NCBI GenBank assembly: GCA_960531495.1
Contig: OY482862.1
Coordinates: 1,652,378 to 1,716,377, forward strand
DNA: 64,000 bases
Source: Zeus faber
Taxonomy: Eukaryota; Chordata; Actinopteri; Zeiformes; Zeidae
Direction: 5' to 3'
In this document: one piece after another, positions 23,225 to 34,571 of the stretch
How the letters are laid out: every line of letters begins with the position of its first letter
Position numbering within the stretch: the stretch's first letter is position 1
The notes under the pieces: model-generated
Told to the model about the DNA's origin: nothing
The model's database searches: none
What the model saw: the letters and a program-made list of their open reading frames with translations, nothing else
Made by a program: the position numbers and the translations under genes

Positions 23225-23600
23225 TAGCAGCATAGAACCATGGGTTTATGTTACAACGCCAAACGCAGCCGCTGTGGCCACATTTCGATTTCGGCCAAAT
23301 GAAAAGGGTAAGCCGGATAAATTGGAAGAGGTGATTTGTGGGATTTGCAACAGCATTGTGGTGGTCCAACCCGCCAATATCACAAAGTCCATCATCCATT
23401 CAAATTTGGAAAGACGTGTAGCCGCAGTACCTTCCCGGAAATTTGGTATTACAGATGATTTTAGTGGAGTGTCTAAATATAAACCTGACAGCACCAGCAC
23501 ATTAACAGATTGTGTCACACGGTATATAGCAAAGGAAACCCTAGAGATTATATCATTATTAAACCTTTTAGGGGCATATAGTATAACAGGGGCATAACAA
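23225..23600 (+). pseudogene. hAT/ZBED-like transposase, BED-finger N-terminal fragment
   Basis: A plus frame (longest open part 23088-23597) contains FRFRPNEKGKPDKLEEVICGIC, the start of a BED-type zinc finger with a CxxC pair, followed by a diverged second half with no clear HxxxH. Then comes SGVSKYKPDSTSTLTDCVTRYIAK (written here as two joined segments of the frame), which resembles the region between BED finger and hAT core in ZBED-type transposases. No hAT catalytic core follows, so only the N-terminus is present. The initiating Met in the open frame is not credible as native. Confidence 0.7.
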
Positions 23601-24480
23601 TGTAAAAAACAATTGAATTGGCAGATTATTTTGATGACAAACCTAGTGTTTGTTTCTGGGGGATTTTGAATAGATCCACCTTAGTGGATTTTGACTCAGT
23701 TTTCCATGTACATTTCAGTTTGGCAAACCTAATGTTTCGGTCTCCTAAACAACCGCCGGTCCCACTGGGTTTTGTAAAAAATAAGGTTCTAGTACAGTTG
23801 GACAATAGGATAATTGCAGGTTTTTGCAGAAAATAAATAAGTAAAATACCTCATCCAAAGTTTTAGTGTGTAGCTCTGTAAGCTCTCTCGTTAAAGGTTA
23901 TAGTACTACATCCTGAAATTGTCAACCAGGTTTTTTTGCTTTATTTTTAGGCTTCCTACAAGAATCTGACATCATGAGATTCCCTCAACAAAGTCAAATA
24001 TTTGAGAAAGTTCGCACAGAGGGCAAAGTGCCAGCTACATACAAACAAAACAGAATTTCAACCCGTCAGGAAGCAACGGCACCCAAGACAGTATTGTCGC
24101 CTGAGGGTTGAAATGGTATAAACATCCTAAAGGCAGCGGATGATGAGTTTTGAGAGAGTACAACTCAAAGACAAACCCACCTAAACCTGAACACATAAAC
24201 ATTGCTTGTCTTTAGCCAAACAGAAACATGTCACCCTTAATGGGAGAGAACAAAAGCAAAAGGACAGACAGGTACAAAATATGCATGATTGCTATGATAC
24301 AAATGTATGAGTCAGATGATACTGAACTAGCTACTGCACAAAATGAACCTACCGAGAGGGCATTTGTTTTCCTAGAGGGGGCACAGGTAACTGATATGCC
24401 AGTATAAAATTATACGGTTACAAAACTGCTTTTAATAAACAACACAACATAAAGCCTCACTCACCACACAACATAATATC
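23601..24480. other. Non-coding, no recognised feature
   Basis: A 72-residue plus frame at 23618-23836 lacks family resemblance. Otherwise nothing was recognised. Confidence 0.45.
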
Positions 24481-24483
24481 CAA

Positions 24484-24645
24484 TCCCCAGACCTCGGGAG
24501 AGGCGGCCTATGCCTCGGGAACCGGGACGGGCTGGACATCGGGAAAGGAAGCTCCGGAACTGCGATGGACTGAGCCTCGGGAGAGGAGGCCGCGCCTATG
24601 GAACTGGGACGGACTGGACCTCGGGAGAGGTGACCGAAATTATAG
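24484..24645. repeat. GC-rich imperfect tandem repeat
   Basis: The block 'cctcgggagagg' starts at about 24490, 24573 and 24617, each followed by related 'ggaac(c/t)gggacgg' text. This gives an irregular minisatellite of three partial units, with the first unit expanded internally. Confidence 0.65.
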
Positions 24646-24699
24646 GCTCTGGAGAAGGAAGGCGGAGAAGGGAGGGCAAATAATTTACACAGATTAAAT

Positions 24700-25340
24700 G
24701 CTAACATCCGGCAACACTCAGGATCCTGTTTCCAGGAGATTGCCAGTAGCCTGAGGAAGGCTTGCTCCTACCCTCCCCCTCCACCTCCTTAGACCCTCCA
24801 AAGTCCTGGCATGAGAAAGGCATGCGGGGCAGCGGAGACTCTTTGGCACCGGGTAATGGAGACACGGGGGTGCTGGGCCGCGGAGACCGTGGTGCGCCGG
24901 TCGGCAGACAGTGGGGAGCGCTGGACAGCGGGGAACGTGGCCGGCCTTAGGGATCCTTGGGACCGCGTCCTCTCCTGGGGGACTTCTGAGGGTCCCTCGA
25001 AAAAAAGTGAGGCGCGACCCCCAGAAGTGGGACTGTTCAGGATCCTCAAGGGCAGGAATGGGACAGGTGAGTACCGGGCTAGCCAACTCAGGACTGGGGG
25101 CTTGGCCAAGGATCGGCTCCAGGGTTGCAACCCCGCATCTGATTGCCAGAAGTGGGGGCGGGAGGCGAGCAGTCCGGGATGCCCGGAGGGGATGTGCAGG
25201 CCGGGAAGCATGTTGGCAGCCAGTGGGCCTATAGCTAGCATGCAACTCTCCAGGTTGGACCTGGGAGAGCAACCCCCTGAACGCCATGAAAACCAAGTCC
25301 ACTGGGTCCACTGGAAAGATGGCGGGAAGCACTGATATCT
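24700..25340. other. GC-rich segment open on both strands, unknown
   Basis: Minus frame 24718-25332 (204 residues) and plus frame 24811-25335 (174 residues) overlap almost completely. Neither resembles a known domain. The composition is sharply GC-rich against AT-rich flanks and ends near the BEL/Pao remnant. It could be untranslated or gag-side sequence of that element, or an independent insertion. I do not call a gene. Confidence 0.4.
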
Positions 25341-25379
25341 ACCACGCTTTGCAGTCTACCATGTCTACCCGGGAGTCCT

Positions 25380-26010
25380 GGTTTGCTTCTGTGCCAGCTG
25401 GGCCTTCTGCAGCAAGCCTCTATCCACAGAGCTGTTCTACCCTTGATCCAGGAGGGTCTTAAACCCAACGAGGACAAGCAAACAGCAGTGGGCAGTCATC
25501 TACACGTGCATGAGTCTACATGCAGTGCACATCTAAGTACTGGAGTCAATGGACTCCTCCAGTTTCATAAATGCTGTCAGACGCTTCTTCACCATCAGAC
25601 ACCACGTGAAACATTTCAGGTCAGACTGCAGGACTAGCTTTGTGGGCGCCTGCAAGAAGCTCCAGATAGACTCCATCGGCCCTAGCGACAAGAAAGTTGA
25701 GAACTACCTGACAGAGTGCGGATGCACATGGCAGTTCAATCCCCCACACTCTTCAGACATGGGCAGCGGCTGGGTGAGGATGATTGCTGTCACATGCTGT
25801 ATACCGGACGCCATGCTCCTCAAATATGGGACAACTAAACGGAATGTTTGTGGACCCCCGTTACCTCCAGGTTGTCCTTCTGCGCAGTGACTCCAAGGCA
25901 GAAGACTGTGGAGCACGACTACCCAAGGTCAAGGATCATAGTGGTTTGACATCCCACAAATTGCTAGGTGGGGAGTGTCCGTCTGTTTACGGAAGTGACG
26001 TAGGTGTGTG
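25380..26010 (+). pseudogene. BEL/Pao-type retrotransposon integrase remnant
   Basis: The plus frame 25549-25890 has DSSSFINAVRRFFTIR, then HFRSDCRTSFVGACKKL, with the second catalytic Asp of the DDE integrase, then CTWQFNPPHSSDMGSGWVRM. The last motif normally ends WERM. Here the catalytic Glu position is Val, so the enzyme is dead. The reading then shifts into the frame at 25784-26011 (end of pol-like text up to KLLGGECPSVY). The rest of pol and the LTRs were not identified. Assignment to BEL/Pao rests on the spacing and NPPHSS motif. Confidence 0.75.
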
Positions 26011-26145
26011 ACGTGAAGGGTTTTTCCTTCTTCACCATTTCAGTGGCTCCGTGTGTGTAAGAGTAGTACAATTTAAAGGTTGAACTGCATTTCCCCATGT
26101 AATCGAACCGGAATATTTAACTCCACGGTTTAACATTTTTCCACT

Positions 26146-26178
26146 ATTTATAAATCAAACTCGGTTTGATTTATAAAT
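26146..26178. repeat. Perfect 15-bp AT-rich hairpin
   Basis: Arms 26146-26160 and 26164-26178 are exact reverse complements around a 3-nt loop 'tcg'. Function unknown. Confidence 0.95.
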
Positions 26179-26381
26179 CAACTTCGTTGAGAGATTAAAA
26201 AAACACAAACACAAAAATCTAATTTTCCTTCAAGAAAGGTTTTTTCAACTTATTTGGCTGCTCCTGGCAATTTTAGATATGCCTGAGATGGCGACTTTTG
26301 CTGTGGTGGGACACATATTGGAATCCTTTTTAATTGACAATTAAAAATATATTATTTTTAGACATGACATTGATGGCCCCT

Positions 26382-26618
26382 TTAAACTCTACCAAATCCA
26401 TGTGTGTTGCCGAAGGCAAAGTCCATCTTGTTTTTGAAAACAGCGTAGGTGGCTAGGTTGAGGCAGTTGATAAATGTATTAGCAATAGGGAGGGTCGATG
26501 TTAATGTGTCATGCCCGTTTTTATGGAGAAAATCGATAGATGGTGTGGGGTTAAAGCCTATGGGAGGGATGACAGTGGCAAACAGAAAGAAATAGTTGAA
26601 CTGGGTCCTTTCTTTCAT
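26382..26618 (-). pseudogene. HECT-domain C-terminal exon, G2E3-like
   Basis: The minus frame encodes FATVIPPIGFNPTPSIDFLH and ends in MDFAFGNTHGFG plus a stop. It is the C-terminal end of a HECT E3 ligase domain of the G2/M-phase-specific E3 ligase-like proteins found in many copies in fish. In these domains the ubiquitin-accepting Cys lies in an A-N/S-T-C-type motif about 25 residues before the terminal GFG. Here the corresponding motif reads ANTFINCLNL, so that Cys is Phe. The exon start is uncertain. A second exon lies at 28430-28594. Confidence 0.65.
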
Positions 26619-26737
26619 GACTACAATGCATCTGAAGGGTGTTTCACCACTCTCTTATCACTAAGTCAAGCACATTTGCAAATACATGCAGTATCAAGAG
26701 AGACAAAAACCAACTCATGCCATAACTTATTCAAAAG
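26619..26737. other. Short unassigned interval
   Basis: Lies upstream (minus sense) of the HECT exon. No clear splice acceptor was chosen. Confidence 0.35.
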
Positions 26738-26865
26738 TGCAGGTACTCCTTACTTAATGACAAGTTCCATTCCTACAACCAGGTCCTTAAGCAAATTGGT
26801 CAATAAGCGAGGACCTGTGTTATTTCACGGTAAGGGGGCGTGGCGATTGCGAACGCTAGTGTAGA
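26738..26865 (+). repeat. Dispersed repeat R3, copy
   Basis: Matches 63095-63210 in the same orientation, with landmarks 'ataagcgaggac', 'gtgttatttcacggtaag', 'acgctagtgtag' and 'actgacagactg'. The left end 'aggtactccttacttaatga' is the reverse complement of the end seen at 23.03 kb, suggesting terminal inverted repeats of a non-autonomous DNA element. Confidence 0.65.
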
Positions 26866-28429
26866 GAACACTGACAGACTGTGGGAACAAGACTGACAAC
26901 AGCAGCCCCCTTCAGGCCAATTTTTAGCAATTATGCTACCTACCCAGTACATGTTGACTATGAAATTAATAGGTAACTGGGGGGATTATAAGGCCGTAGC
27001 AGAGGACTGCACTCTACTGAGTGCATTATTTTTCTAAGTAGCTTGGAAGATTGAAGATTCAATAAAAATGGGGTTATGATGCTGTTCATAGGTAAATATG
27101 ATGTGACAAATAACTGTATCTTATTTTATTTACATGTAGAAGTTGTTATTTGCCACATACTAACACCATTACCTCTTTCTGTGATTTAATATACATTTTC
27201 AAAGATGAGGATACATAAAAGGTTACTTGTAACCTATTTCACCAAGGGAGTTTATACTGCTTCTATCATAAATCATCTTTACCCAAGGCATTTGCTAAAA
27301 CGTCAATGTAACAAAGATCTATTAAGAACATACCCTTAAAGACTTAGACAACACAAGACATCCCGCATTGGCCAAATAATCCTGTAGTGGAAGTGTTGCA
27401 ATAACAAGGTCCTCATAAGTGGAACTCTGGGACACATGAAATTATATGTTTGCCATTTAAAAACATGGTTGTTTGTTTTCCAAAAAATTTGCTAGATAAT
27501 TTGTTAGATTGACTTATGAATTAACAATTAGCTGGAATTGCAGTTAGTTAAGTGCTGTTTTTTGCTATGAGATAAAAAAAAGAAAAAAGTCAAACTCCAC
27601 ACAATCTACCAGCAAATATCTGATAGAGAGAGAGAGAAGTCTCAGTCTTAATTCCGTTTGACGTTGAAGCAATGTTGAATTTTGGTAGAACCTTGGGTGG
27701 TAAGTTAACCTACTAATGATTTCAATATTTGAAATGCTGAGATCCAAAGCTTTCTAACCATGCAGTAACAGAGGTTTATAAAATCACTATTGGGAAATAT
27801 GGTGTGCTTTCTAGATACCAACTGGATATTCACTGACCACAGTAGCAGCTGAGGAAGATGATCCTCAATATTTGGACATCATTGTCAGGTACCTATACAA
27901 CCCAAGGTTCACCCAATATTCAATATCGCTTTAAGCTAAAAATATCTGCCTGGTAATATAGGAGGTGAGTGTTTTTCCTCAAGCGCGTTGGTCAAATCAG
28001 CAAGTCTGTAGGGATGGGTAAATTTGGGGGTTTTGTATCCTGGTAAACTCCTTCAGAAGACCTTGACAAGGGTGTCAACACACAGCTGAAGTTTTTCAGT
28101 TGCTATAAACGCTTCCTTTGACAACTCCACGGTTTATATCACATACTAGTTATTGAATATAAAAGGTAATCTGTTCCTAAACCAGAAGACTTGAGTTGGT
28201 CAATTGGCTTGTTAGATAGATATTGAATGTTCTTCACCTTGCCAGTAAAAAAAATCTTTACATTTCTTTAGGTGAGAAGCATCTATGCCAGGATTTTCTA
28301 TACTCCATATCAGTAAACAGGAGCAGAGTTACTTTCAGAACAATCCCCATCGTTAAAGTTTTGAATCACATAACCTTAAAACTACAGGTGTTAGTTGGTC
28401 AACATTCAAAGGTATCTTTTTGGGTACAA
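26866..28429. other. Possible HECT-gene intron, no confirmed exon
   Basis: Expected middle C-lobe HECT exons could not be identified on the minus strand. A plus-strand stretch at about 27817-27890 is open and bounded by splice-like 'ctttctag' and 'caggtacc', but its peptide resembles nothing known to me. Confidence 0.35.
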
Positions 28430-28594
28430 TAATACTAAAGCAAATCTTTTTCAGCCGCTGATAGATATCTGGGTCTGCAATGTTCTCCAAGCAGTCAAAT
28501 AGTGTAGTAGGGAAGAATGCGGGTAGAGGGCCTCCATGGACGAGGCTGACAGTGATTGCCTTCCCGGCCAAAAAATAGCGGCCATCTCTAAGTG
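28430..28594 (-). pseudogene. HECT-domain internal exon, G2E3-like
   Basis: On the minus strand a pyrimidine-rich stretch ending 'cgttacag' at 28595-28602 is followed at once by coding text LRDGRYFLAGKAITVSLVHGG, split here as LRDGRYFLAGK plus AITVSLVHGG. Next comes PLPAFFPTTLFDCLENIADP. This is the N-lobe/C-lobe transition of G2E3-like HECT domains. The acceptor leaves a split codon, consistent with a real exon boundary. No donor was confirmed at the 3' side, and the partner exon at 26.4 kb lacks the catalytic Cys, so a decayed gene copy is most likely. Confidence 0.6.
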
Positions 28595-28602
28595 CTGTAA
28601 CG

Positions 28603-29084
28603 AAAATAAATGTATTGGTGAACAGAAAACAATGAATGTCCTCGCTACAATTAAAACATTTCTAGAAAAGAGCATTTCAGCAAGAGACCTATGAAAACGC
28701 CTAGCAACCAGCTATTACAGCTATGCAGTGAGTCTGAAAAACAAGAGGCAGGCACACTTAGTACTGAAGAGACATTTCAATTATACATTTAGTTGTATGA
28801 CGTACATATACAATACCAGGTGATTAGTAAAGGTTTTGGTAAACATGATTGATTCAAAAAATATTCCGATTATTTACTAAAATGAGGAATACCAGATTAC
28901 TATACCAAAGAGGTATTTCACAAAAAGTTGAGGCATTTTGGGGCGGGTAAGAGAGTGAAGGAGAAAGTCTTCCCGTTTCGCATGGGGTTCTTTTTGTTTC
29001 ATTCAATTCGGAAACAAAGTAAATTAAATACAACTACAATAAAAACACACGGTTTTTATTTGCTTTGTTTGGAGTAAAGATCGC
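28603..29084. other. Non-coding, no recognised feature
   Basis: No further HECT exon was recognised upstream in the minus sense. Confidence 0.45.
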
Positions 29085-29583
29085 TTGAGCAGCAACACCT
29101 GACGCTCGCTGGTTGGGCTAACGAGGGGCAGGTTGAAAAACCCCCATCCAACACTAACACTCCCATAAGGTATGGGAACCCTGGGTCCAGTGTTTTTATG
29201 TTTTTAGGTATAGTAACCCTGTGTCACAGCCTGTAATTTTAGGAATAGTGACCCTCGGTCAGAGTCTTTAAGTATTTATTTTCATTTTTGTTCTCTGCTT
29301 GGTCCGGGGGTAGGCTTCGGCCAGGAATTATTCCTGGCCTCAGTTTGGTATTGGGGGTATGTGGTGGATGGGATGGCTTGAGCAGCCACACCTGACACTC
29401 GTTGGTTGGATAACGAGGGGTTAAAAACCCCATCCACACTCGCACTCGGGATAGGAGCCCAGTCATGACATGGTCAATCTGCTCCTGACTAATTCCACCT
29501 AGCCTTATCTCTAAAATAAACTGGTGTTAAGAACCTTCGTCTACCTATCGTCTGTGTCTCTGTGTGGGGGCGAACCTTCCACA
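29085..29583 (+). mobile_element. LTR-element copy 4: truncated 5' LTR, internal remnant, 3' LTR
   Basis: Plus orientation. Positions 29085-29165 match the LTR start. Positions 29166-29350 match the internal region of copies 1 and 2 ('ggtatgggaaccct'). A purine tract 'ttgggggta' (29351-29359) leads into an LTR starting TG at 29360 and ending CA at 29582-29583. The LTR carries AATAAA at 29515-29520 and a 'tctgtgtctctgtg' stretch near its end. The primer-binding side of the internal region is deleted. Confidence 0.75.
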
Positions 29584-31042
29584 GATTTCAATAGTCAATA
29601 TCTGGGCATTGCCAATGCTTTCAAAACCCTTGGATGTTTGGCTTTTGTGACTTGACAGAGCCTTGTGACCTTGTTGAACTGGCTGCTGAAATGATAGACG
29701 CTACAATAGACGCCACGCTGTAACACAACTGCATAGAGAGGGAGACAGACAGGCTTTTCCATCTAAATGCTTTCAGAACTGCAAAGAGAAGGGTGGGAGG
29801 CCTGAAGGCCTCCCGTGTCAGACGGTGTATCTAACAGACTGGAAACAAGGCTTTATATTCCGTAATTTATGATCTTTACGAGAGGAGAGCAGGGCGGAGG
29901 AGGGGCGGTGAGAGGGGGAGTCCTTGGGGAAGCAAATGAAGGACAACATCCTGGAAAGACTCCGGTGGAGAGTGAGAGAGACGCCAGACTAACAGACGCA
30001 AATTGTGGAGTGCTTCCATCTTCTCCGGCTCACTTCAGAAGGCATCTCTTTCTTTCTGTCTCTCTCGTTTCCTGAAATCTATAATCCTGTTCAGAAATGA
30101 TTGCAGCCCATTTATTGTACCTGCTTTGAGGACAAAGACAGAGGAAGCAATGGTTGAGAAGCAAAAACCAACAACTGTATATTAAAATAAGATCAAAGCT
30201 GTGTAATGAAATTGTGTTATCGTCTTAGACCGCCCACAAAGATATTCTCGAAATACACTCAAGGGGGGATTGCATCCTAAAAAATTTTTTTTTATTCGAG
30301 CCAGTGAGTAAGACCTATTTTCTCAAAGTTATCCAAATAATGTTGGGCATACAAATCTAGGATCAATTTTTCTCAAAAGACTTAGGGTAAAAAAGGATTT
30401 ATTGATTTTCTAAAAGTTCCCTAAGGAAAGAGATGGACAGATGTTCACCCAGACAAACCACAGGTTTAAAATGCCGTGTGGGTGTTGTGCAAGAAGCATC
30501 TCGGTTTGCCTCCCCTCTGTTTGGCCTGTCAACTACTAGGTTTTGCTGTCAGCAGTCCCCCTATATCTCTCTACAATGATTATGTTGGCAGGTAGTTGTG
30601 AAACCAGGTGATTAATCCTCCGGGGAAGGGAAACAACATTAACCTGCCTCTCAGCATTTACCGGTGCATTACTGTCAGAAATATACACTTGGCCAACAGT
30701 TTACAGTACATTATTCCAGTGTATAATAGGTAGCTTTGTGAGATGTTGTCCAGATTCCTTTAATTAGTGGGAGAAAAACATGATGTCCTAGTTATATTTT
30801 CTTGACATGCACTGGAAACCAGTGAGAAGAAAAAATGTTGCTGAATATTCCCAACACCAATTGTTGAACAGCTGGCAGTTTAATTACATTAATATACAAC
30901 CTAAATCATTTGGTAACTATATACTGTATTGTCTCCCTTTTTCCTGTAAAAATCTTGCAATGTTGTTCACAATAATACTGTTGTATATTGATTTCTATAT
31001 CAATATACTACAGTATAGATGCTTTTGTGATAAATGACTGAT
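29584..31042. other. Non-coding, no recognised feature
   Basis: Ordinary AT-rich DNA with a GC-richer patch near 29880-29910. No gene or named repeat was recognised. Confidence 0.45.
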
Positions 31043-31092
31043 GATCCGCTGTGGCGACCCCTAACGGGATTGCCGGAAGAAGAAGACTTAAC
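31043..31092 (+). mobile_element. Solo 3' tail of an RTE-type LINE or dependent SINE
   Basis: 'tgatgatccgctgtggcgac' followed by 'ccctaacgggattgccgg' and an 'aagaagaaga' tail matches, in reverse, the 3' terminus of the RTE element at 39516-39570. It is about 50 bp long, so severely 5'-truncated. Confidence 0.65.
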
Positions 31093-31469
31093 AACATAAG
31101 GTAATGGGAACATGTTCCAAAGCCCAGTCATTGGATAAGCCCATTCCCCCAAACAGTGTAAGATGTTGTGACCCTGCTTCTAAAGAGCCCGTATCCTGAT
31201 CATCTGAAAAGGAGAGGATTTCTTTGGGACACGGTTCAGCAGTTCCCAGCAGAAATGTGAGATTAGTGATCAGGGATTGAACGGGATCAAAGCCTAGTGC
31301 CGTGCAGGTAAATGCAGACCACCAACTTAACAGTAAAGCTGGCTTTAGGCTACCAAATGAATAGAGCTAAAGTCTTATCGGTGATACAGTTTCTTATTTT
31401 CAACAGCAGTAATACCCTGGTCCATTAAACTCACCCTTCAAGAATGCGGTGGAATATAAGGGGGATATA
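31093..31469. other. Non-coding, no recognised feature
   Basis: Nothing recognised. Confidence 0.4.
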
Positions 31470-31664
31470 GGGGATGGTAGCTCAGGAGGTAGAGCTGGTG
31501 GTCTAGTGATCTAAAGGTTGCTGGTTGGATCCCAGGCTCCTCCTGCTAGCATGCTGTAGTGTCCTTGAGCAAGACACTTAACCCCTAATTGCTCCTGATG
31601 GCTGCGTCTGTCGGTGTTTGAACAATTGTAAGTCGCTTTGGATAAAAGCGTCTGCTTAATGTAA
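31470..31664 (+). mobile_element. tRNA-derived SINE with L2-type tail
   Basis: A tRNA-like head has a box A-type 'tagctcaggaggtagagc' and a box B-type 'ggttggatccc'. It is followed by a conserved body ('tccttgagcaagacactta') and a 3' core 'gtcgctttggataaaagcg' (31631-31649). The 3' core matches the end of the L2 LINE at 15017-15090. A minus-strand, head-truncated copy lies at 36363-36512. The tail abuts LINE fragment D. Confidence 0.85.
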
Positions 31665-32170
31665 TGTGGTCTGCTGTTCCAGGTTCGGTGAGCGGGTGAT
31701 AGTCCTGATGTTGTTTGGGGGGCACCAGCGGCTGTTTACCATGAGGCAGACACCCCACCCTTGGATTTCCCCGACTCCCCCGATCCGTTGGCGCAGAACA
31801 CGGAGAAGGACTCGGCTGGAAGTATGGCGTGGTCTGGCACCAGCAGGTTCAGCCATGTCTCCGTCAGGCAGAGGACGCAACAGTTTCTCGTATCCCATTG
31901 GAATGAAATCCTCAGCCGAAGTTCATCCATCTTGTTCTCCAGAAACTGAACGTTAGCAAGAAGGATGCTTGGCAGAGGTGGACGGTAAGGTTGCCTCTCC
32001 ATTCTGACCCGAATGCCGTCTCATTTACCGCGATGCTTTCTCCGTGGGCCCGCTCATGGAACAGCAGCTCCATTTTTATTGTTGTTGAGTGTTGGCGCAT
32101 AAAATCTCATAAAATAAAAAGTCCTTAAGTTGTTCTTTCAGGGAAGTTTTTATACCCACGAGAGCCCCCA
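31665..32170 (-). pseudogene. LINE copy D: endonuclease fragment of the copy C family
   Basis: Minus frames 31656-31898, 31736-32002 and 31912-32100 together correspond to the N-terminal region and first half of the copy C endonuclease: SILLANVQFLENKMDELR, LCLTETWLNLLVPD, and a GVCLMVNSRWC segment. Non-coding similarity to copy C continues to about 32170. Both ends are truncated and two frameshifts are present. Confidence 0.85.
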
Positions 32171-32638
32171 GAATAACTGCTTTAGACCAAATCAGTGGTG
32201 TAGGGGACAATGAGGCATCCAAGATGTGTGGGGTTTTCATGCGTCTGTAATGGATCAGAAAGTCAAAAACGCACAGTGGTTAAGAAACTTCATCCCAACT
32301 GGGAACATGTCGAGGTGATAGTTGAGAGCTCATTGTTATTCAAGTTGGTAGAGTAAACAACTTTTCCACTAACAGTAAGAGAGACCAGGAGTGTAAATCC
32401 CTTTTAATTTCCCACACTCCACCCCCGCCCATTGAAGCGTATGGCTATGGCCTGTCGGCGGCCTTTGCTGTGGAATCCATCTGTCTCTGTCATGGTGCGC
32501 TGCAGATGGAGCAACAACACAAGGGCACCCGGAGCCAATCCCTTCCCAACATGTCATCTGTAGATGCTTCGATTCTGCTGCGATGCTGTTACATTTAGGG
32601 TGTGTGGGGGGGGTCTGTCACCACGATTTTAACTGAAT

Positions 32639-32639
<1 letters not shown>
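32171..32639. other. Non-coding, no recognised feature
   Basis: Nothing recognised. Confidence 0.4.
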
Positions 32640-32672
<33 letters not shown>

Positions 32673-32777
32673 GTGTGCAATTTGGTGTGTGTGTTTGTGA
32701 AAGGAGAACGTCGATGGCCATTGAGCTAGAGCGGCTACTTATACCCTGCTCAAACACACATACACACACACACACAC
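32640..32777. repeat. (GT)n and (CA)n microsatellites
   Basis: A GT run at 32640-32670 and CA runs at about 32756-32777 are separated by unique sequence. The opposed runs could pair as a weak inverted repeat. Confidence 0.9.
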
Positions 32778-33866
32778 AAACCCCACCATCCGCCAAAAGT
32801 GTTCTCTATAGATCCATGTGATGCCGGTGGAACCTCCGCAATGGCAATTACCTTATGCATTGGGAAATGGGAGCAACCGGTTGGCAATAATACACATGAC
32901 GTTCTGGTGATTGATGAGGCGTATGGTATGTTGTGTATGTTATGTATGTTTCAAAATTACATTTCGGAAAGGTGCATGTGTGGATTCATGGAAACACACA
33001 ACCCTTAACACCCCTAAGGCATGACACACCCTTACACTGTCATCGATGCACTCCTTCTGATGCTGACATAACGCACTGGAAGCGGTGGTGTCGAAACATC
33101 AATGGTCATAAATCCAAATCCAAATCCTCTTTTTAACTATATTCTGGTTTTTTTTTAATTCATTTCATTTCAAGCAATCATGCTCTGTGTCTCAACTGCA
33201 TCAAGTCGAGCATGTGCATATACATGTGTGAATTCTGATTGCATAATATTTGAAAAGATAAATGCCATAATATATTGATGTGTACTTAAATGAAAATCAT
33301 TGAAAACTAAAACATAAATATATATCACAATCAAGTAATGACAACAAGAAGGGTAAAAGCATACCAATATAATAACAATATCAGCCTTTAACACCTGCCC
33401 TCAAGAAAACGAACTAGGAAGATATACAGTATACTGGAGATATCAAAGCGTACAGGAATTAAAGATGATTTTTCTAAGAAATTAAGCAGTAAAACTTAGG
33501 CCTAATTTAAGGGTATTTTCACCCGGAATAATATAAAAGCAACTATGAAGAGGAAATAGAAATAAAAACCCAATAATAAAAAACTACCATAAAACTTAAA
33601 ATATAAAATTATAGCCTCCAAAGGAATAAAATCAGATTGGATATGGCCCGCCTCCGAGGAGGGTGTAGTTTGTATGTGAGGTATGAGGCATACAGAAATG
33701 TAGGTATACACAGTAGACTGTACATCATGACAACCACTGAACATTTGAGTGCAAGCAGTGCTCCATCAGCCTGTTGTTTTCTATAAATGTTTCTGTTTTG
33801 TTCTGTGTGTGTATTTAAATCATTAGGTATAATCTGTGGGCCAGTGGGGAGCCAGCCGAGCAATTG

Positions 33867-33868
<2 letters not shown>
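32778..33868. other. Non-coding, no recognised feature
   Basis: AT-rich DNA with no family resemblance in any frame. Confidence 0.45.

Positions 33869-33939
<71 letters not shown>
33869..33939. repeat. (GA)n microsatellite
   Basis: An uninterrupted GA run of about 35 units. Frames across it (RE or LS repeats) are artefacts. Confidence 0.98.
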
Positions 33940-33941
<2 letters not shown>

Positions 33942-34504
33942 TTATCAGAGACCCACAGGGCTGGGCTTCGCCGTGTGTTTGCTCACTGTGAATGTGTTTG
34001 CTGTTCTCGCCAGTCAAATTCACCTGTCAAGCTTAGTATCTGTCGCTGCAGATTTTTACTGTTTCGTCAGCATCGCTGTCGATATGTCGCCCACCAGGCT
34101 TAGGACCAAACTAAATAAGTAGATTGCACATTGCCAGATAGCTTGGCTCAAGGTGGATGGGCCTGAGTAAACAGCTTTCCCATTACACATGGTAGCATGT
34201 GTCTACCCGTGTTAATAAAATAAAAGAGGCTTTATTTCATTTACAAAATAAATGTGTGCTAGACACAAGTAGACACTGTGTTACATGACTGAGGGGCGAA
34301 TTCACAAAGAATGGATTGCTGCCACTAATAGCAACGTGCCTGCTATCTGTGCCTTCTTAGAATCCAATTCACAAAATATATTGTGCTAATGATATGCGAG
34401 CGTACAGACACACCCCTAACGTTTTGCAACTGAGTGCAATTTTCCCAACTGAGTGAAATTTGCCCTATTGCCCTTGCTCAGCGCAAAAAAAGCAGTTCTC
34501 TGCT
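33940..34504. other. Non-coding, no recognised feature
   Basis: Nothing recognised before the LINE tail. Confidence 0.4.
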
Positions 34505-34571
34505 GCTCAATTACATTTCACTGCATATATGTATGAAAGTATGTGACAAATAAAAATCTTGAATCTTGAAT
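34505..34571 (+). mobile_element. Solo 3' tail of the copy C LINE family
   Basis: 'catttcactgcatatatg', 'tatgtgacaaataaa' and the tandem tail 'cttgaatcttgaatc' are the reverse complement of the copy C 3' end at 19099-19170. Confidence 0.85.

Noticed and set aside
24718-25335. Possible gene in the GC-rich region
   Set aside because: Large overlapping frames on both strands with no domain; openness is explained by GC content.
27817-27890. Plus-strand exon with splice-like borders
   Set aside because: Short, with no homology or neighbouring exon, and lies inside a region otherwise assigned to a minus-strand gene remnant.
31490-31545. Candidate tRNA gene
   Set aside because: Box A- and B-like text belongs to a SINE head: the SINE body and L2-type tail follow directly and no convincing cloverleaf was seen.
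33787-34122. Frame with a long Arg-Glu repeat
   Set aside because: Translation of a (GA)n microsatellite.
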